Origin: 67-14 sp020438345
GTDB lineage: Bacteria > Actinomycetota > Thermoleophilia > Solirubrobacterales > 70-9
Length of the DNA: 64,000 nt
Assembly (NCBI GenBank): GCA_937872475.1
Contig: CALMSY010000022.1
Coordinates: 121,111-185,110 of the forward strand
Reading direction: 5' to 3'
Below, piece after piece: positions 10,173-18,922 of this stretch. The notes under the pieces are model-generated. The model ran no database searches. It was not told where the DNA came from and saw only the letters and a program-made list of their open reading frames with translations. Positions within the stretch are counted from its first letter, which is position 1; every line of letters starts with the position of its first letter. The position numbers and the translations under genes are program-made.

Positions 10173-10602
10173 TCCGGGAAGGGAAGAGGAGGCTGAAGTC
10201 AAAGCCGGCAAGTGGAAGCCCGGGCCATGGCTCAAACCGCTGATCGCGGGTGTCGGCCTGGCGCTCGTTGCGGCTGCTGCAGGTTTCGGTGCCGGCTATT
10301 TGAGCCGGCCAGATGACTCCGGCCCGGACCTGACCCGGCAGGAGGCCTACCTTCAGGCGAAACAGCAGGCCAGAACAGAAATCGGCGGCGAAATGGCCCG
10401 TCGCGGCTTTGATGCGGGCCGGAAGTCTGGCTACATCCACGGAATGATTGCCGGTGGAATGGCGGCTGAATCCGCGGTCACCATCATTGTGCGCGAGCAG
10501 CAGACCGCCGCCGCCCAGGCCGCTGCCGCATCCGCCCAGTCTGAACTTGCCGGGATGGTTGCCGCCCCCGCCCCTCCGGTGCCGGCCGCTGGTGAGGACT
10601 GA
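10159..10602 (+). CDS. single-pass membrane protein with glycine-every-fourth-residue helix (member 3 of 3)
   Basis: 147 residues from ATG 10159, which has GGGG just before it and overlaps the preceding gene by 14 nt. It has an acidic N-terminus, one transmembrane segment (PLIAGVGLALVAAAAGFGAGYL), then a helix with QEAYLQAKQQAR and glycine every fourth residue five times (GFDAGRKSGYIHGMIAG). An Ala/Gln-rich helix and a Pro-rich end follow. It shares its layout with the two genes before it. The function is unknown; a hetero-oligomeric membrane assembly packed through glycine-zipper faces is a reasonable guess. Confidence 0.75.
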   Translation: MTDPDPGREEEAEVKAGKWKPGPWLKPLIAGVGLALVAAAAGFGAGYLSRPDDSGPDLTRQEAYLQAKQQARTEIGGEMARRGFDAGRKSGYIHGMIAGGMAAESAVTIIVREQQTAAAQAAAASAQSELAGMVAAPAPPVPAAGED

Positions 10603-10639
10603 ACGGGAAACGACCACTGACCCCGCTCGGCGGGTTGCG

Positions 10640-11572
10640 TCAGCCCAGAGCTTCGATGCGGTCTGCGAACGGCGGATGGGTTGAACCCAGCCGGGCAGGT
10701 GACCAGGGCTTGTTCGGTTCCGGGTCGCCGTAGATCTCCCGCAACTCGGTCAGCGCATTGACCATCTCGGTCCGGTAGCCGAGCGATGCCGAATATCGGT
10801 CCGCTTCAAACTCGGCCCTGCGGTCAAGCAGGCGGATAAGCAGCTGGGCGATCCCCAGGAGAAGAAACAGCGCGATCGCCGGCACCGCCACAAGAAAGGC
10901 AAGCAGGAGCGCGATCAGGGCCCAGCTGCATCCGGAAAGGAATCCGGCGAGCCGGATCAGCCCGAAGACCAGAAAGAGCAGAAGACCGTAGAGCATCCTG
11001 GCGGGGGCGCCAAACCAGAGCGCCAGCCCGTTGATCTGTGTGTGACGGCGAACGTGATGCCCGAGTTCGTGGCCGATGATCGCCTTGAGGTCGACATCGT
11101 CCATCTCCAGGATGCCGCGGTCGAGAGTGATCACTCCATCCCCGACTGCGAAGGCGTTCTGAACCGGCTGGTCGCTCATTCGCAGCAGGTAGGCATCCGG
11201 ATGAATTCGGGCCCGGACGAACACGTCTTGCCAGAGGGGGTCGAGCCGGGAATGTTCTCCCGGGCTCAGATTCCGGCATCCGTGCCTCCTCATCCAGACA
11301 TGCCGGTCCGCCCAGCCGGTCATTGTTAGCGGGGCAACTATGGTCCAGGAACCAACCACGGCACCGAGCGCGATTGCGAAGAAGGGATCCCCGGCCACCC
11401 CGGCCGCCGACGAATCGACGGGATCAGCTATCCAGTTCGTAGCTAGCCATGCGAGCGGGACGAAGACGAAGGTGACGGAAACCAGCCAGATTGCGAACAG
11501 AACCGGCACCCGCGCGAGTGCAGAAGCGGTCGCATCCTTGCCCTGATTGCTCCGATCACCCGGCGAGCTCAC
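10640..11572 (-). CDS. M48 family zinc metalloprotease (HtpX-like)
   Basis: 310 residues from GTG 11572. Two N-terminal membrane segments precede the catalytic domain. The zinc site is IIGHELGHH (about residues 165-173), and the third ligand lies in EFEADRYSASLG (about 258-269), as in M48 peptidases. Two more hydrophobic segments lie between them. The C-terminal STHPPFADRIEAL is the usual family close. Such enzymes sit in the membrane and degrade damaged membrane proteins, with the active site facing the cytoplasm in HtpX. It follows the large secreted Ig-like gene on the same strand after 43 bp, and its start codon lies in the loop of a strong stem-loop. Confidence 0.92.
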   Translation of the reverse strand: MSSPGDRSNQGKDATASALARVPVLFAIWLVSVTFVFVPLAWLATNWIADPVDSSAAGVAGDPFFAIALGAVVGSWTIVAPLTMTGWADRHVWMRRHGCRNLSPGEHSRLDPLWQDVFVRARIHPDAYLLRMSDQPVQNAFAVGDGVITLDRGILEMDDVDLKAIIGHELGHHVRRHTQINGLALWFGAPARMLYGLLLFLVFGLIRLAGFLSGCSWALIALLLAFLVAVPAIALFLLLGIAQLLIRLLDRRAEFEADRYSASLGYRTEMVNALTELREIYGDPEPNKPWSPARLGSTHPPFADRIEALG

Positions 11573-11581
11573 CGGGTGATC
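11554..11581 (-). promoter_or_regulatory. stem-loop spanning the start codon of the M48 protease gene
   Basis: Perfect 10-bp arms GATCACCCGG (11554-11563) and CCGGGTGATC (11572-11581) enclose an 8-nt loop. The protease GTG (11572-11570) falls at the stem/loop edge. In mRNA this hairpin would cover the ribosome landing area, so it may limit translation of the protease. It could also be part of the end of the upstream transcript, though no T-run follows. Confidence 0.4.
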
Positions 11582-11615
11582 ATAGAAGCGGACGAGCCGA
11601 CTGAAACCGTCTGGT

Positions 11616-14600
11616 TCAGCCTGCTCTCACCTTGTGCTTGTGGAAGAAGGTGCGGGACTTGCCCTTGAGGCGCTTCTTGCCGAACTTCTTCGCCTTGACC
11701 TTCTGTCTGATCACGAGCATTCGCTTCTTCTTGCCGACCATGCGCTGAATCACCGGGCGGTACTTCGGCTTGATCAGGTAGGTGACCTTCTTCCACTTGC
11801 CGGATTTGATCTTTGACTTGACCGGCTTGGACATCGCCTTGCCCTTTTTCTTCTTCGTGACCGGAGCCGACTTGCTCTTGCATGCCGGTTTGAAGGCAGC
11901 CGGGCAGTAGAGGCGAATATGCAGGCGCTTGCCGTCGAAAATTGCGGTGTCGCGGTTCGGCTCTACCGAGCCCGGGGGGTTGATTGGGACTTCCGGGTCC
12001 TCGGTGATGGTTGCGCCGTCGAAGGTCACCTTGCCACCCAGCCAGAAACCGCCCTTGCCTCCGATCAGATCATCCAGAGTCCCGGCGCAGCTCGCGAGCG
12101 GTGCCATCGGCTCGGCGATCGCCGTGGAGTTCGGGAGGTTGTTCCAGAGGCTGGTCACCGCACCTTCGCCGCCAGCCGGGAATGCCTTGGCTGACCATGT
12201 TGCCGGCGGGCGGTCATTGCCGTTGCCGGGGTCAACCAGAGCGCTGCCGGAGGTCGAGAGGGACAGCGGGATCGGTGTGACGTCGCATTTCAGAACCTGA
12301 CCGAGGCCCTCGGCGTTGACAGTGATCATCGCGTGGGCATCGAAATCAAGGAGCAGGGCCCCCGAGGTGGAATTGAAGTTGCCGCCGATCGTGCCGATCG
12401 CTCCGAACTCGATCGTCACATCGAGGTCGAGGGGGAGCGGGTCAGTGATGCTAAGCCGGACCGTCTTCGCCGGGATCACCAGGTCACCGGGCGGGGCGAG
12501 GATCTGCCCGGTTGCCTTGTCCCAGTGTTTCGTGTCGAAAGTGACCGGTGTGTCGGCGACCGCGGAATCCACCACTTTCACACCGGATGTACCGGGCCCG
12601 GACTCCTCGTTCAGGTTGACTCTTCCCTCGGTGAAGGTTGCTTTGAAAGCCTGCTTTTCGGGGCCGGGATTGCCGGGATCGACAGGCGTCACCGGTGTTT
12701 CAGGTGCCGGGGTCACGTTCACGGTGACGGTCCCGGTGTCGGTGCCGCCGTAACCGTCACTTACTTCGAAGACGAAACTGTCAGTGCCACTGAAACCTTC
12801 TTCCGGATGGTAGACGCGGTTCGGCCATTCCCCGGAGAGGAAACCGTGGGCTGGAGCTCCGGTGAGCCTCCAGGTCAGGACATCGTGTGAGCCGTCCGCG
12901 TTCGTGTCACTGGCCGACAGCGGGGTCGCGACAGAGTTGTCCTCAACGGTCTGCACGTTCAGGTCTCCGGCTACCGGCGGAGTGTTGACCATGAACTGGC
13001 CGGTCGCGATATTGGTCCGGCGGATGTCGTCGGCGCCACCGAGCGCGCCGTTGTCACCGACCCGCACCCGGACCGGATGGAATCCGGGGTCCAGTGAGGA
13101 AGTATCAATCAGGATCTGGTTCTGGCCCGGACCCATGCCGGTCCGGCTGTCGCCATAGCGAACAACCTCGAAGCCGTTGTTTTCATCACCGTCAAGGTCC
13201 CATTCGATTGTCTGGGTGAGGCCGCCGGCGCTGTTCGGCACGTCGAAGGGATCCGTCGAGCTGACCGAAGCCGTGATGGTGTTGTCAACGCCCGGTCGGG
13301 CTGGCAGCAAAAGGTTCGCGCCTGGGCTCTTGATTTCCGATATCTCGGCCGGCGAGTTGACGTCGACCGCACCGATCCAGGACCAGAACGATCCGGCCGG
13401 CAGACTACCCGGGAAAATGCATCCCTGATTGTCAAGAATGTCATTGGCCATGTTCATCGGCCGCGCCTCCACAACCCAGCGACCGCGCTTGGGGAAGGTG
13501 ACGTTGAGGGTCCGGAGGGCTCCATCCAGGTTGTTGCCAGGACAGACCTGCGTTGCCGGGGTGGTTTCCCCCGTGTCGAGGTTCCGGGTCCGCCAGGAGT
13601 AGCCCCCGAACTTCTGTTGGGCAGTCAGGCCTTCGTCGGAATCGAAGCCACGGAACTTGAAATCAACCGCGGTGCCGGGTGTGATTCCGCCGGTCGGGAC
13701 CGGCGCCTCCCAGCCGTAGAGCAGGGGCGGATCGAGCTTGGCGTTACAGTCCTCACGAGTCAGCTTGATCGGTGAGACCGATGATTCTGATTCGGATCCG
13801 TTGTCAAGGACTGCCCGCACGCTGATCTGCGAAGTCCGGCCGAGCGTGCCGTCGGGATCAAAGAGTCCGGGGCAGTTGAGACCCATGTTGGTCGTCGGCT
13901 CATAGGCCAGGGTCACCTTCGAGTAGTTGAAGCCGCCCGCGACATCAGGTTGTTCGGCAGTGACCGGATGGATTGTCGCCCCGTCCGAATCATCGCTGGC
14001 ATCCCAGTTGTCATCAACCCGGATTCCGGTTACCTCGCGGCCCGGGTTGTGCTTGACGAGCAGGGTTACGCGCACGGTATTGCCGTTGCGGCTGCTGGCT
14101 GAGGAAGCGCCGAAATTGTCCTGGATCCGGTCGTTGGCTACGGTGAAACTCTCCAGCCAGGAACGGAAGTTGACGCCGGCATCCACCTCGACATTGGTGT
14201 CGTTGATGATTGTCGGCGGGATGTTGCCCGGACCTTCCGGATCAATCCAGTTCTCCGAATGTGGGGCCGGGTTGAACCTCATGGCAAGCTCCACGGTGTT
14301 CTGTCCGGAGGGGGATGGCAATCCCATTGTGCTGTTGACAATTGCATTGACGTCCTGTCCGACGATGGTCGGGCAGCCGGATGCGGCAGGAATCGCCAGA
14401 GTGTCATCGATGACCGTAGTGGTGCCGGCATACTCGTCGTAGGGGACACCCTTCGCGGTGCCGCCAGTGGCAGAGAAGGGGATCGGATTCGCCGGCGTAC
14501 CCACGTAACAGTTGTTGCCGAGGGCGACGATCGCGTGGTTGCTGGTGAGCTGGATGGTCAGCGCGGTGGTCATGCTGATCTCACCCGTTGCCGGGTCGAT

Positions 14601-14948
14601 GGTGCCAGTGACCGGATTGGCCGCCCGGATCTGCACGAAAATGTCAACCGAACCGACCGGGCTGTCAACCGGCAGCACGAGTTGGGGGAAGACGAAATCA
14701 GCAGCCGCGGCGGAGAAAGTGCCGTCAGGGTTGACTGTGATGTTCCGGAGCCGCGGAGAAGGGTTCATCACCCCCACTTCGATCGGATCGAGCGAAGTGC
14801 CGATCGTGATCGTGCCCCCGGTCACCGTCGAGTTGAAGTTGCTGCCCGGATTGACTACCGGATCTGCAGCTGAAGCCGTCCCGCAGAACAACACCAATCC
14901 GCAAGCAACCCCGGCGATCAAACTCGTCCAGCTAGAAAATCCCTTCAT
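11616..14948 (-). CDS. large secreted protein with Ig/cadherin-like domain and basic C-terminal tail
   Basis: 1,110 residues. I chose ATG 14948, which has GGGGG 5 nt upstream and opens a signal peptide ending near CGTASA; an ATG 12 nt further up has no such site. The N-terminal third is beta-rich with the TVTGGTITIG pattern. The middle has a PKD-like region (VSSTDPFDVPN, IEWDLDGDE, then RVRVGDNG) and a cadherin/Big-like domain (VQTVEDNSVATPL, then GTDSFVFEVSDGYGGTDT). A Pro-rich linker leads to a second domain resembling the N-terminal one, and the last 100 residues are Lys-rich. It is probably a cell-surface structural or adhesion protein. No enzyme motif is visible. Confidence 0.8.
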   Translation of the reverse strand: MKGFSSWTSLIAGVACGLVLFCGTASAADPVVNPGSNFNSTVTGGTITIGTSLDPIEVGVMNPSPRLRNITVNPDGTFSAAAADFVFPQLVLPVDSPVGSVDIFVQIRAANPVTGTIDPATGEISMTTALTIQLTSNHAIVALGNNCYVGTPANPIPFSATGGTAKGVPYDEYAGTTTVIDDTLAIPAASGCPTIVGQDVNAIVNSTMGLPSPSGQNTVELAMRFNPAPHSENWIDPEGPGNIPPTIINDTNVEVDAGVNFRSWLESFTVANDRIQDNFGASSASSRNGNTVRVTLLVKHNPGREVTGIRVDDNWDASDDSDGATIHPVTAEQPDVAGGFNYSKVTLAYEPTTNMGLNCPGLFDPDGTLGRTSQISVRAVLDNGSESESSVSPIKLTREDCNAKLDPPLLYGWEAPVPTGGITPGTAVDFKFRGFDSDEGLTAQQKFGGYSWRTRNLDTGETTPATQVCPGNNLDGALRTLNVTFPKRGRWVVEARPMNMANDILDNQGCIFPGSLPAGSFWSWIGAVDVNSPAEISEIKSPGANLLLPARPGVDNTITASVSSTDPFDVPNSAGGLTQTIEWDLDGDENNGFEVVRYGDSRTGMGPGQNQILIDTSSLDPGFHPVRVRVGDNGALGGADDIRRTNIATGQFMVNTPPVAGDLNVQTVEDNSVATPLSASDTNADGSHDVLTWRLTGAPAHGFLSGEWPNRVYHPEEGFSGTDSFVFEVSDGYGGTDTGTVTVNVTPAPETPVTPVDPGNPGPEKQAFKATFTEGRVNLNEESGPGTSGVKVVDSAVADTPVTFDTKHWDKATGQILAPPGDLVIPAKTVRLSITDPLPLDLDVTIEFGAIGTIGGNFNSTSGALLLDFDAHAMITVNAEGLGQVLKCDVTPIPLSLSTSGSALVDPGNGNDRPPATWSAKAFPAGGEGAVTSLWNNLPNSTAIAEPMAPLASCAGTLDDLIGGKGGFWLGGKVTFDGATITEDPEVPINPPGSVEPNRDTAIFDGKRLHIRLYCPAAFKPACKSKSAPVTKKKKGKAMSKPVKSKIKSGKWKKVTYLIKPKYRPVIQRMVGKKKRMLVIRQKVKAKKFGKKRLKGKSRTFFHKHKVRAG

Positions 14949-15125
14949 CCCTGCCCCCATCCCTGGTTTAGCTTTTCTCGTGCATCACTTTGTGTACCGA
15001 CACGTTTGTCCCTGTACTTGAGCGTTCGCAACCTAACAGAAAATCACCAGGTCGTGTGACTTGTCGCACAAGTCGACACTCGTCGTGAATTGAAACGACC
15101 TCCTGTTCGGCACTACAATCCGGAC

Positions 15126-15725
15126 ATGCTTCGCGCAAAGGGAGTCGTCACCGTCCTTGTCCTGCTCTTTATCGGGCTCTTCGCCTACGGTTGTGGCGGC
15201 GATGACAGCTCGACCGAGGAGCAGCTGCAGACTGCCCGTGAGGAAGGTGCCCGGGAAGCTCGTGAGAATGCCCGGCTGAAGCAGCTCCAGGATCAGGTCA
15301 AGGAGCTCCAGCAAGAAGCCGGGCAGGGAACGGAAAAGAATTCACAGAACGGCAAGGTCGACCAGGCGTCCGGCGGTTACGGGCAAAGTGGCGGTGCCAA
15401 CGAGGGAAACAGTTCCGGAAATCAGGGTGTTGCTCCCCAAAATGGCGGTTCGGCTATTGGCAACCCTGGTCCGAGAGACGGCTATTACGAGGAGAGCGTC
15501 AGCAACGGCCCGGATTCTTCCTGCGGGAATGGCATCCGGATCGGTCTCAACACATCCTGTGCCTTCGCGATGAATGTTGCCGGCGAATACGGAAGCAACC
15601 CCGGAGCGACGACGATCAATGCCTACAGTCCGGTGACCGGCGAGCACTACAAGATGAGTTGCAGCCCCTGGAAGCGGGGTACGGTCTGCGTCGGCGGCAG
15701 AGGCAGCGCGGTCTTTCTGCCCTGA
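15126..15725 (+). CDS. lipoprotein with coiled coil and small Cys-containing C-terminal domain
   Basis: 199 residues. ATG 15126 gives a lipoprotein signal with a hydrophobic stretch and the lipobox-like FAYGC (Cys 23). A Glu/Gln-rich coiled coil (about residues 30-65) and a Gly/Asn/Ser-rich linker follow. The C-terminal 65 residues hold four cysteines, SSCGNGIRIGLNTSCAFA, then MSC and TVCVGG. I recognise this as a small domain common in actinobacterial secreted proteins, usually placed after a coiled coil or linker; its function is not established. It should sit on the outer face of the membrane. Confidence 0.8.
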   Translation: MLRAKGVVTVLVLLFIGLFAYGCGGDDSSTEEQLQTAREEGAREARENARLKQLQDQVKELQQEAGQGTEKNSQNGKVDQASGGYGQSGGANEGNSSGNQGVAPQNGGSAIGNPGPRDGYYEESVSNGPDSSCGNGIRIGLNTSCAFAMNVAGEYGSNPGATTINAYSPVTGEHYKMSCSPWKRGTVCVGGRGSAVFLP

Positions 15726-15733
15726 CTCAGGGC
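15719..15733 (+). terminator. possible intrinsic terminator after the lipoprotein gene
   Basis: The inverted repeat GCCCTGA / TCAGGGC overlaps the lipoprotein stop codon and is followed by TCCTTTA. The stem is short and the T-run weak, so this is a modest candidate. Confidence 0.35.
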
Positions 15734-15758
15734 TCCTTTACGGAGGTCGGCTGCTTCC

Positions 15759-15781
15759 ATGTGAAAGTTGATCTTTCACAT
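15759..15781. promoter_or_regulatory. palindromic operator candidate before the DUF985 cupin gene
   Basis: A perfect inverted repeat has 9-bp arms ATGTGAAAG and CTTTCACAT with the 5-nt spacer TTGAT. It ends 28 nt before the cupin start and overlaps the proposed -35 element, the expected position for a repressor site. No regulator gene adjoins it. Confidence 0.55.
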
Positions 15782-15803
15782 CATCGGGTGTCTGCCGTAA
15801 TGT
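15774..15803 (+). promoter_or_regulatory. candidate promoter for a leaderless cupin transcript
   Basis: TTTCAC (15774-15779) and TAATGT (15798-15803) are separated by 18 nt. The -10 box ends 6 nt before ATG 15810, and there is no Shine-Dalgarno sequence. This fits a leaderless mRNA, which is common in actinobacteria. It is proposed from sequence only. Confidence 0.4.
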
Positions 15804-15809
15804 CTTTGT

Positions 15810-16262
15810 ATGGATCGCGAAACGATCATCCGTGAACTGCGTCTGGAGCCACTGCCCCAGGAGGGCGGTATGTTCCGGCGAAAGTTCAAGGACGAGAATT
15901 CAACATCGATCTATTTCCTGCTCGAGCAGAACGAGCCAACGATGCTTCACCGACTGCCAGGTCCGGAGATCTTCCACTTCTATGCCGGTGCGCCGGTGCG
16001 GATCCACATCCTCGGGCCGGAACAGGGAGAGGCCCGTCAACCAGTCCTGGGTATCGGTCTCGCGGAAGGTGAACGCCCCCAGATTCTGGTGCCCGGCGGC
16101 ACCTGGCAGGCGGCGGAGACGACCGGAGCCTGGAGTCTGGTCGGGACCACCATGGCTCCCGGCTTCCACTGGGACCGTTTTCAGGCTGCGAAGCGCAAGC
16201 ATCTGCTTCAGGGCTGGCCGGAAGATCGCGAAGTGATCGAGGCCCACACCCCTTCCGGGTAG
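15810..16262 (+). CDS. cupin domain protein, DUF985 family
   Basis: 150 residues. It follows the DUF985 cupin pattern: LRLEPLPQEGGMFRR, TSIYFLLEQNEPTMLHRL, then EIFHFYAGAPVRIHIL, and near the end LVGTTMAPGFHWDRFQ. Members form a small double-stranded beta helix and are thought to bind sugars or other small ligands; the biological role is not settled. The family position that usually reads SHWH is here TMLHRL, so the metal or ligand site may differ. It stands alone, preceded by a palindrome and a likely leaderless promoter. Confidence 0.88.
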   Translation: MDRETIIRELRLEPLPQEGGMFRRKFKDENSTSIYFLLEQNEPTMLHRLPGPEIFHFYAGAPVRIHILGPEQGEARQPVLGIGLAEGERPQILVPGGTWQAAETTGAWSLVGTTMAPGFHWDRFQAAKRKHLLQGWPEDREVIEAHTPSG

Positions 16263-16363
16263 GAGCGCCCCCGGGCGGCTTCGGATTCGCATCACCGCGT
16301 GGCAACAGTTCGGGCTGTCCCGGAAGACCAGGCCCGGATCGTTTGGTGCCGGCCGTTTGGTGC

Positions 16364-17257
16364 CTATCGGCTGGACCTCGGGGTGAGTATCCGCTGGAGG
16401 TGAAGCGTGATGGTTCCCCCGACGACCAGCAGGGCCAGGTTGATGCCCAGCACCAGAAGGGCACCCCACGCCTCGAAAGTCTCACCCACCGCCATTGCCA
16501 CCCCGAAGTACGCCGAGGCGGGCACGGTGGTCACAGAGATGGCGACCCCGACCGCGGTGGCCCCCCGGGTTTCGAACGAGAGGATCGCCGCCACCCCGGC
16601 ACCCAGGGCGATCAGGCCAGTCGAGTAATCAGCGTCCGCGAGCCCTTCAAGTTCAACCTCACGGATGTCGAAATCGTGATCAAGGATACCCAGCACCTGC
16701 AGGCAGAGGGCCACCAGGAACGCGACCAGCATCACCATGCCCATGCCCAGGATCAAGGTCCCGAATGACCTCAGTGCCAGCCTGGTTCTCCGGCCCACCA
16801 GCCCGACGCAGGTCGCACAGAGGGGCATCAGATCGGGACTCACCGCCATCGCCCCGACAATCAGAATTGTGCTTGACTCGATCACGCCGAGCCCGGCGAT
16901 CCAGCCCGCTACAGCCATCAGCAGGAAATACCGGGCGACCGGCCTGGCGTTGGCTCTCGCCTCGCCGAGGATCTCGACCCAGGAATACCCGCCGCTAGCG
17001 GAAAGTCCCCCCGCCCTCAGCCCATGGGTGAGGATGTCCTCCCGGACCAGAACGTAGTCGTCGTGATGAAGGTCGCAGGCGTGGAGGGCGGCAAGCGCTT
17101 CATCGGCCGCATGGGGTTCCACATCGGCCGAGATGACGAAGTGCCCGTTGCAGGCATCGGGCTCGGAAGTGACCCTCCGGACACCCGCCAGGTCCTTCAG
17201 GCTTTCAATCAGCCGGTCACGCTCACCGGTCTGAACGTCGACTCTGAGCCTCAGCAT
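16364..17257 (-). CDS. DUF389 family membrane protein
   Basis: 297 residues. An N-terminal ferredoxin-like domain of about 75 residues starts LRLRVDVQTGERDRLIESL. A hydrophobic core of about five or six membrane segments follows, with the DUF389 signature SSTILIVGAMAVSPDLMPL (about 127-145) and later RGATAVGVAISVTTVPASAYFG. This is the TIGR00341/DUF389 family, whose transport or structural role is not known. The gene is monocistronic, placed between the cupin gene and the acyl-CoA ligase gene. The family assignment is good; the function is open. Confidence 0.85.
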   Translation of the reverse strand: MLRLRVDVQTGERDRLIESLKDLAGVRRVTSEPDACNGHFVISADVEPHAADEALAALHACDLHHDDYVLVREDILTHGLRAGGLSASGGYSWVEILGEARANARPVARYFLLMAVAGWIAGLGVIESSTILIVGAMAVSPDLMPLCATCVGLVGRRTRLALRSFGTLILGMGMVMLVAFLVALCLQVLGILDHDFDIREVELEGLADADYSTGLIALGAGVAAILSFETRGATAVGVAISVTTVPASAYFGVAMAVGETFEAWGALLVLGINLALLVVGGTITLHLQRILTPRSSR

Positions 17258-17340
17258 TGTCTGGACCCATTCACGGGCCGCAGGCTAACCGCACGGGAGG
17301 ACACCGCCCGGGTCAGGACCGGTTGGTGCCCGGCACGGCC

Positions 17341-18840
17341 TCAGCCGACCTGGCTGAGGTCAATCTCCCTCTTCAGGATCTTCCCGGTCGGACCTTTCGG
17401 GAGTTCGTCAACGATCAGGATGTGACGCGGATACTTGTAGGCCGCGACGCCTTCCTTTGCGTGGGCGCGAACCTCATCCTCGGTTGCCGATTTGCCTTCC
17501 TTGAAGGCGATGATCGCGACGATCTCCTCGCCGAGGTCGTCGTGGGGGATACCCATGACTGCGGCCTCGGCGATCGCGGGATGCTCGTAGAGCACCTCTT
17601 CAACCTCACGTGGGTAGACGTTGTAGCCACCGCGCAGGATCATTTCCTTCTTGCGGTCGACGATGGAGTAGTAGCCGTCAGAGTCAACGGTCGCCATGTC
17701 ACCTGAAGCGAACCAGCCATCGGAATCGATCGCCTTTGCGGTGGCCTCCGGCATTTCCCAGTAGCCCTTCATCACATTCGGTCCCTTGATCTGGAGTTCG
17801 CCGATGTCGCCGACTCCGAGCACACCGCCCTCCTCGTCGACGATCCGCATTTCGACGTTGGTGATCGGGGTCCCGATCGTGCCGGGTTTGCGCTCCATGT
17901 CGATCCGGCCGAACGAAGCGACCGGCGAGGTCTCGGAGAGGCCATAGCCTTCGAGGATCGGGGTCCCGAACTCGCTTTCGAAGGCACGGATGATTTCAAC
18001 CGGCAAGGCCGCCCCGCCGGAAACGCAGAGCCGGAGCGAGCTGATGTCGAATTCACTGCGGTTTGGCACATGCAGCATCGCCGCGTACATGGTCGGGACA
18101 CCCTGGAAGATCGTGACCTTGTCACGCTGGATTATTTCCAGCGCCTTGACCGGGTCGAAACGGGGCAGAAGGGTCAGCTCGGCACCGACCGATACTGCGC
18201 CGTTCATCGCCACTGTCTGGCCGAAAACATGGAATAGCGGCAGGCCGCCGAAGAAGACATCTTCTTCGGAGGGCATGAAGAGGTCCTCGATGGATTCGAT
18301 GTTCGAACGGATGTTGCTGTGGGTCAGCTCGGCGCCCTTCGGGGTGCCAGTGGTGCCCGAGGTGTAAAGGATCACGGCGGTGTCATCCGGTGCGACTTCA
18401 ACTACATCGTTGAATGGCTCGATCCCGCCGATCAGCTCGCCGACATTGGTCGGGTTGATTGAAATGACTTCGACGTCCGTGCCTTCGGCAGCCTCGATTG
18501 CGGCCGGCGCAAAGTCTTCCCAGGCCACGACAACCTTGGCACCCGAATTTCCCAGGTAGTGCTTGACCTCGCGGGCGGTGAGCAGGACATTCATCGGGAC
18601 GACGCGGGCACCCATTCGCAGAACGCCGTAATAGACCATCGGGAAGTGGGGGACGTTCGGGAGCATGATGCCGACCCGGTCACCTGGCCCTACGCCCTTC
18701 GATTCGAGCAATCCGGCGACCAGCTTGCTGGTCTGGTCGAGGGCCGCGTAGGGGATGGCGACGTCGTCGAGCCGGACCGCAATCCGCTCAGGGAACTTTT
18801 CTGCGGACTCGGTCAGCAGTGTGGCCAGATTCGGATTCAA
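17341..18840 (-). CDS. long-chain fatty acid / acyl-CoA ligase (ANL superfamily)
   Basis: 499 residues from TTG 18840, supported by GGGAGAGG 7 nt upstream. The adenylation motifs are in place: YTSGTTGTPKG (about 159-169), the GYGLSETSP motif (about 300), SGDMATVDSDGYYSIVDRKK (about 375-395), GGYNVYPREVEE, and the C-terminal lysine in PTGKILKREID. The enzyme would activate a carboxylic acid with ATP and load it on CoA; chain length cannot be read from sequence. It diverges from an SDR gene 83 bp away, so the two may share control and act in the same lipid or aromatic-acid route. Confidence 0.92.
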   Translation of the reverse strand: MNPNLATLLTESAEKFPERIAVRLDDVAIPYAALDQTSKLVAGLLESKGVGPGDRVGIMLPNVPHFPMVYYGVLRMGARVVPMNVLLTAREVKHYLGNSGAKVVVAWEDFAPAAIEAAEGTDVEVISINPTNVGELIGGIEPFNDVVEVAPDDTAVILYTSGTTGTPKGAELTHSNIRSNIESIEDLFMPSEEDVFFGGLPLFHVFGQTVAMNGAVSVGAELTLLPRFDPVKALEIIQRDKVTIFQGVPTMYAAMLHVPNRSEFDISSLRLCVSGGAALPVEIIRAFESEFGTPILEGYGLSETSPVASFGRIDMERKPGTIGTPITNVEMRIVDEEGGVLGVGDIGELQIKGPNVMKGYWEMPEATAKAIDSDGWFASGDMATVDSDGYYSIVDRKKEMILRGGYNVYPREVEEVLYEHPAIAEAAVMGIPHDDLGEEIVAIIAFKEGKSATEDEVRAHAKEGVAAYKYPRHILIVDELPKGPTGKILKREIDLSQVG

Positions 18841-18922
18841 CTCTTTACCTCTCCCGGTAGTTCAACAACGGAGCGAAGACCGCAATTCCCGGCCTGCCCC
18901 AGATGCTGGCATGCTACCCGCC

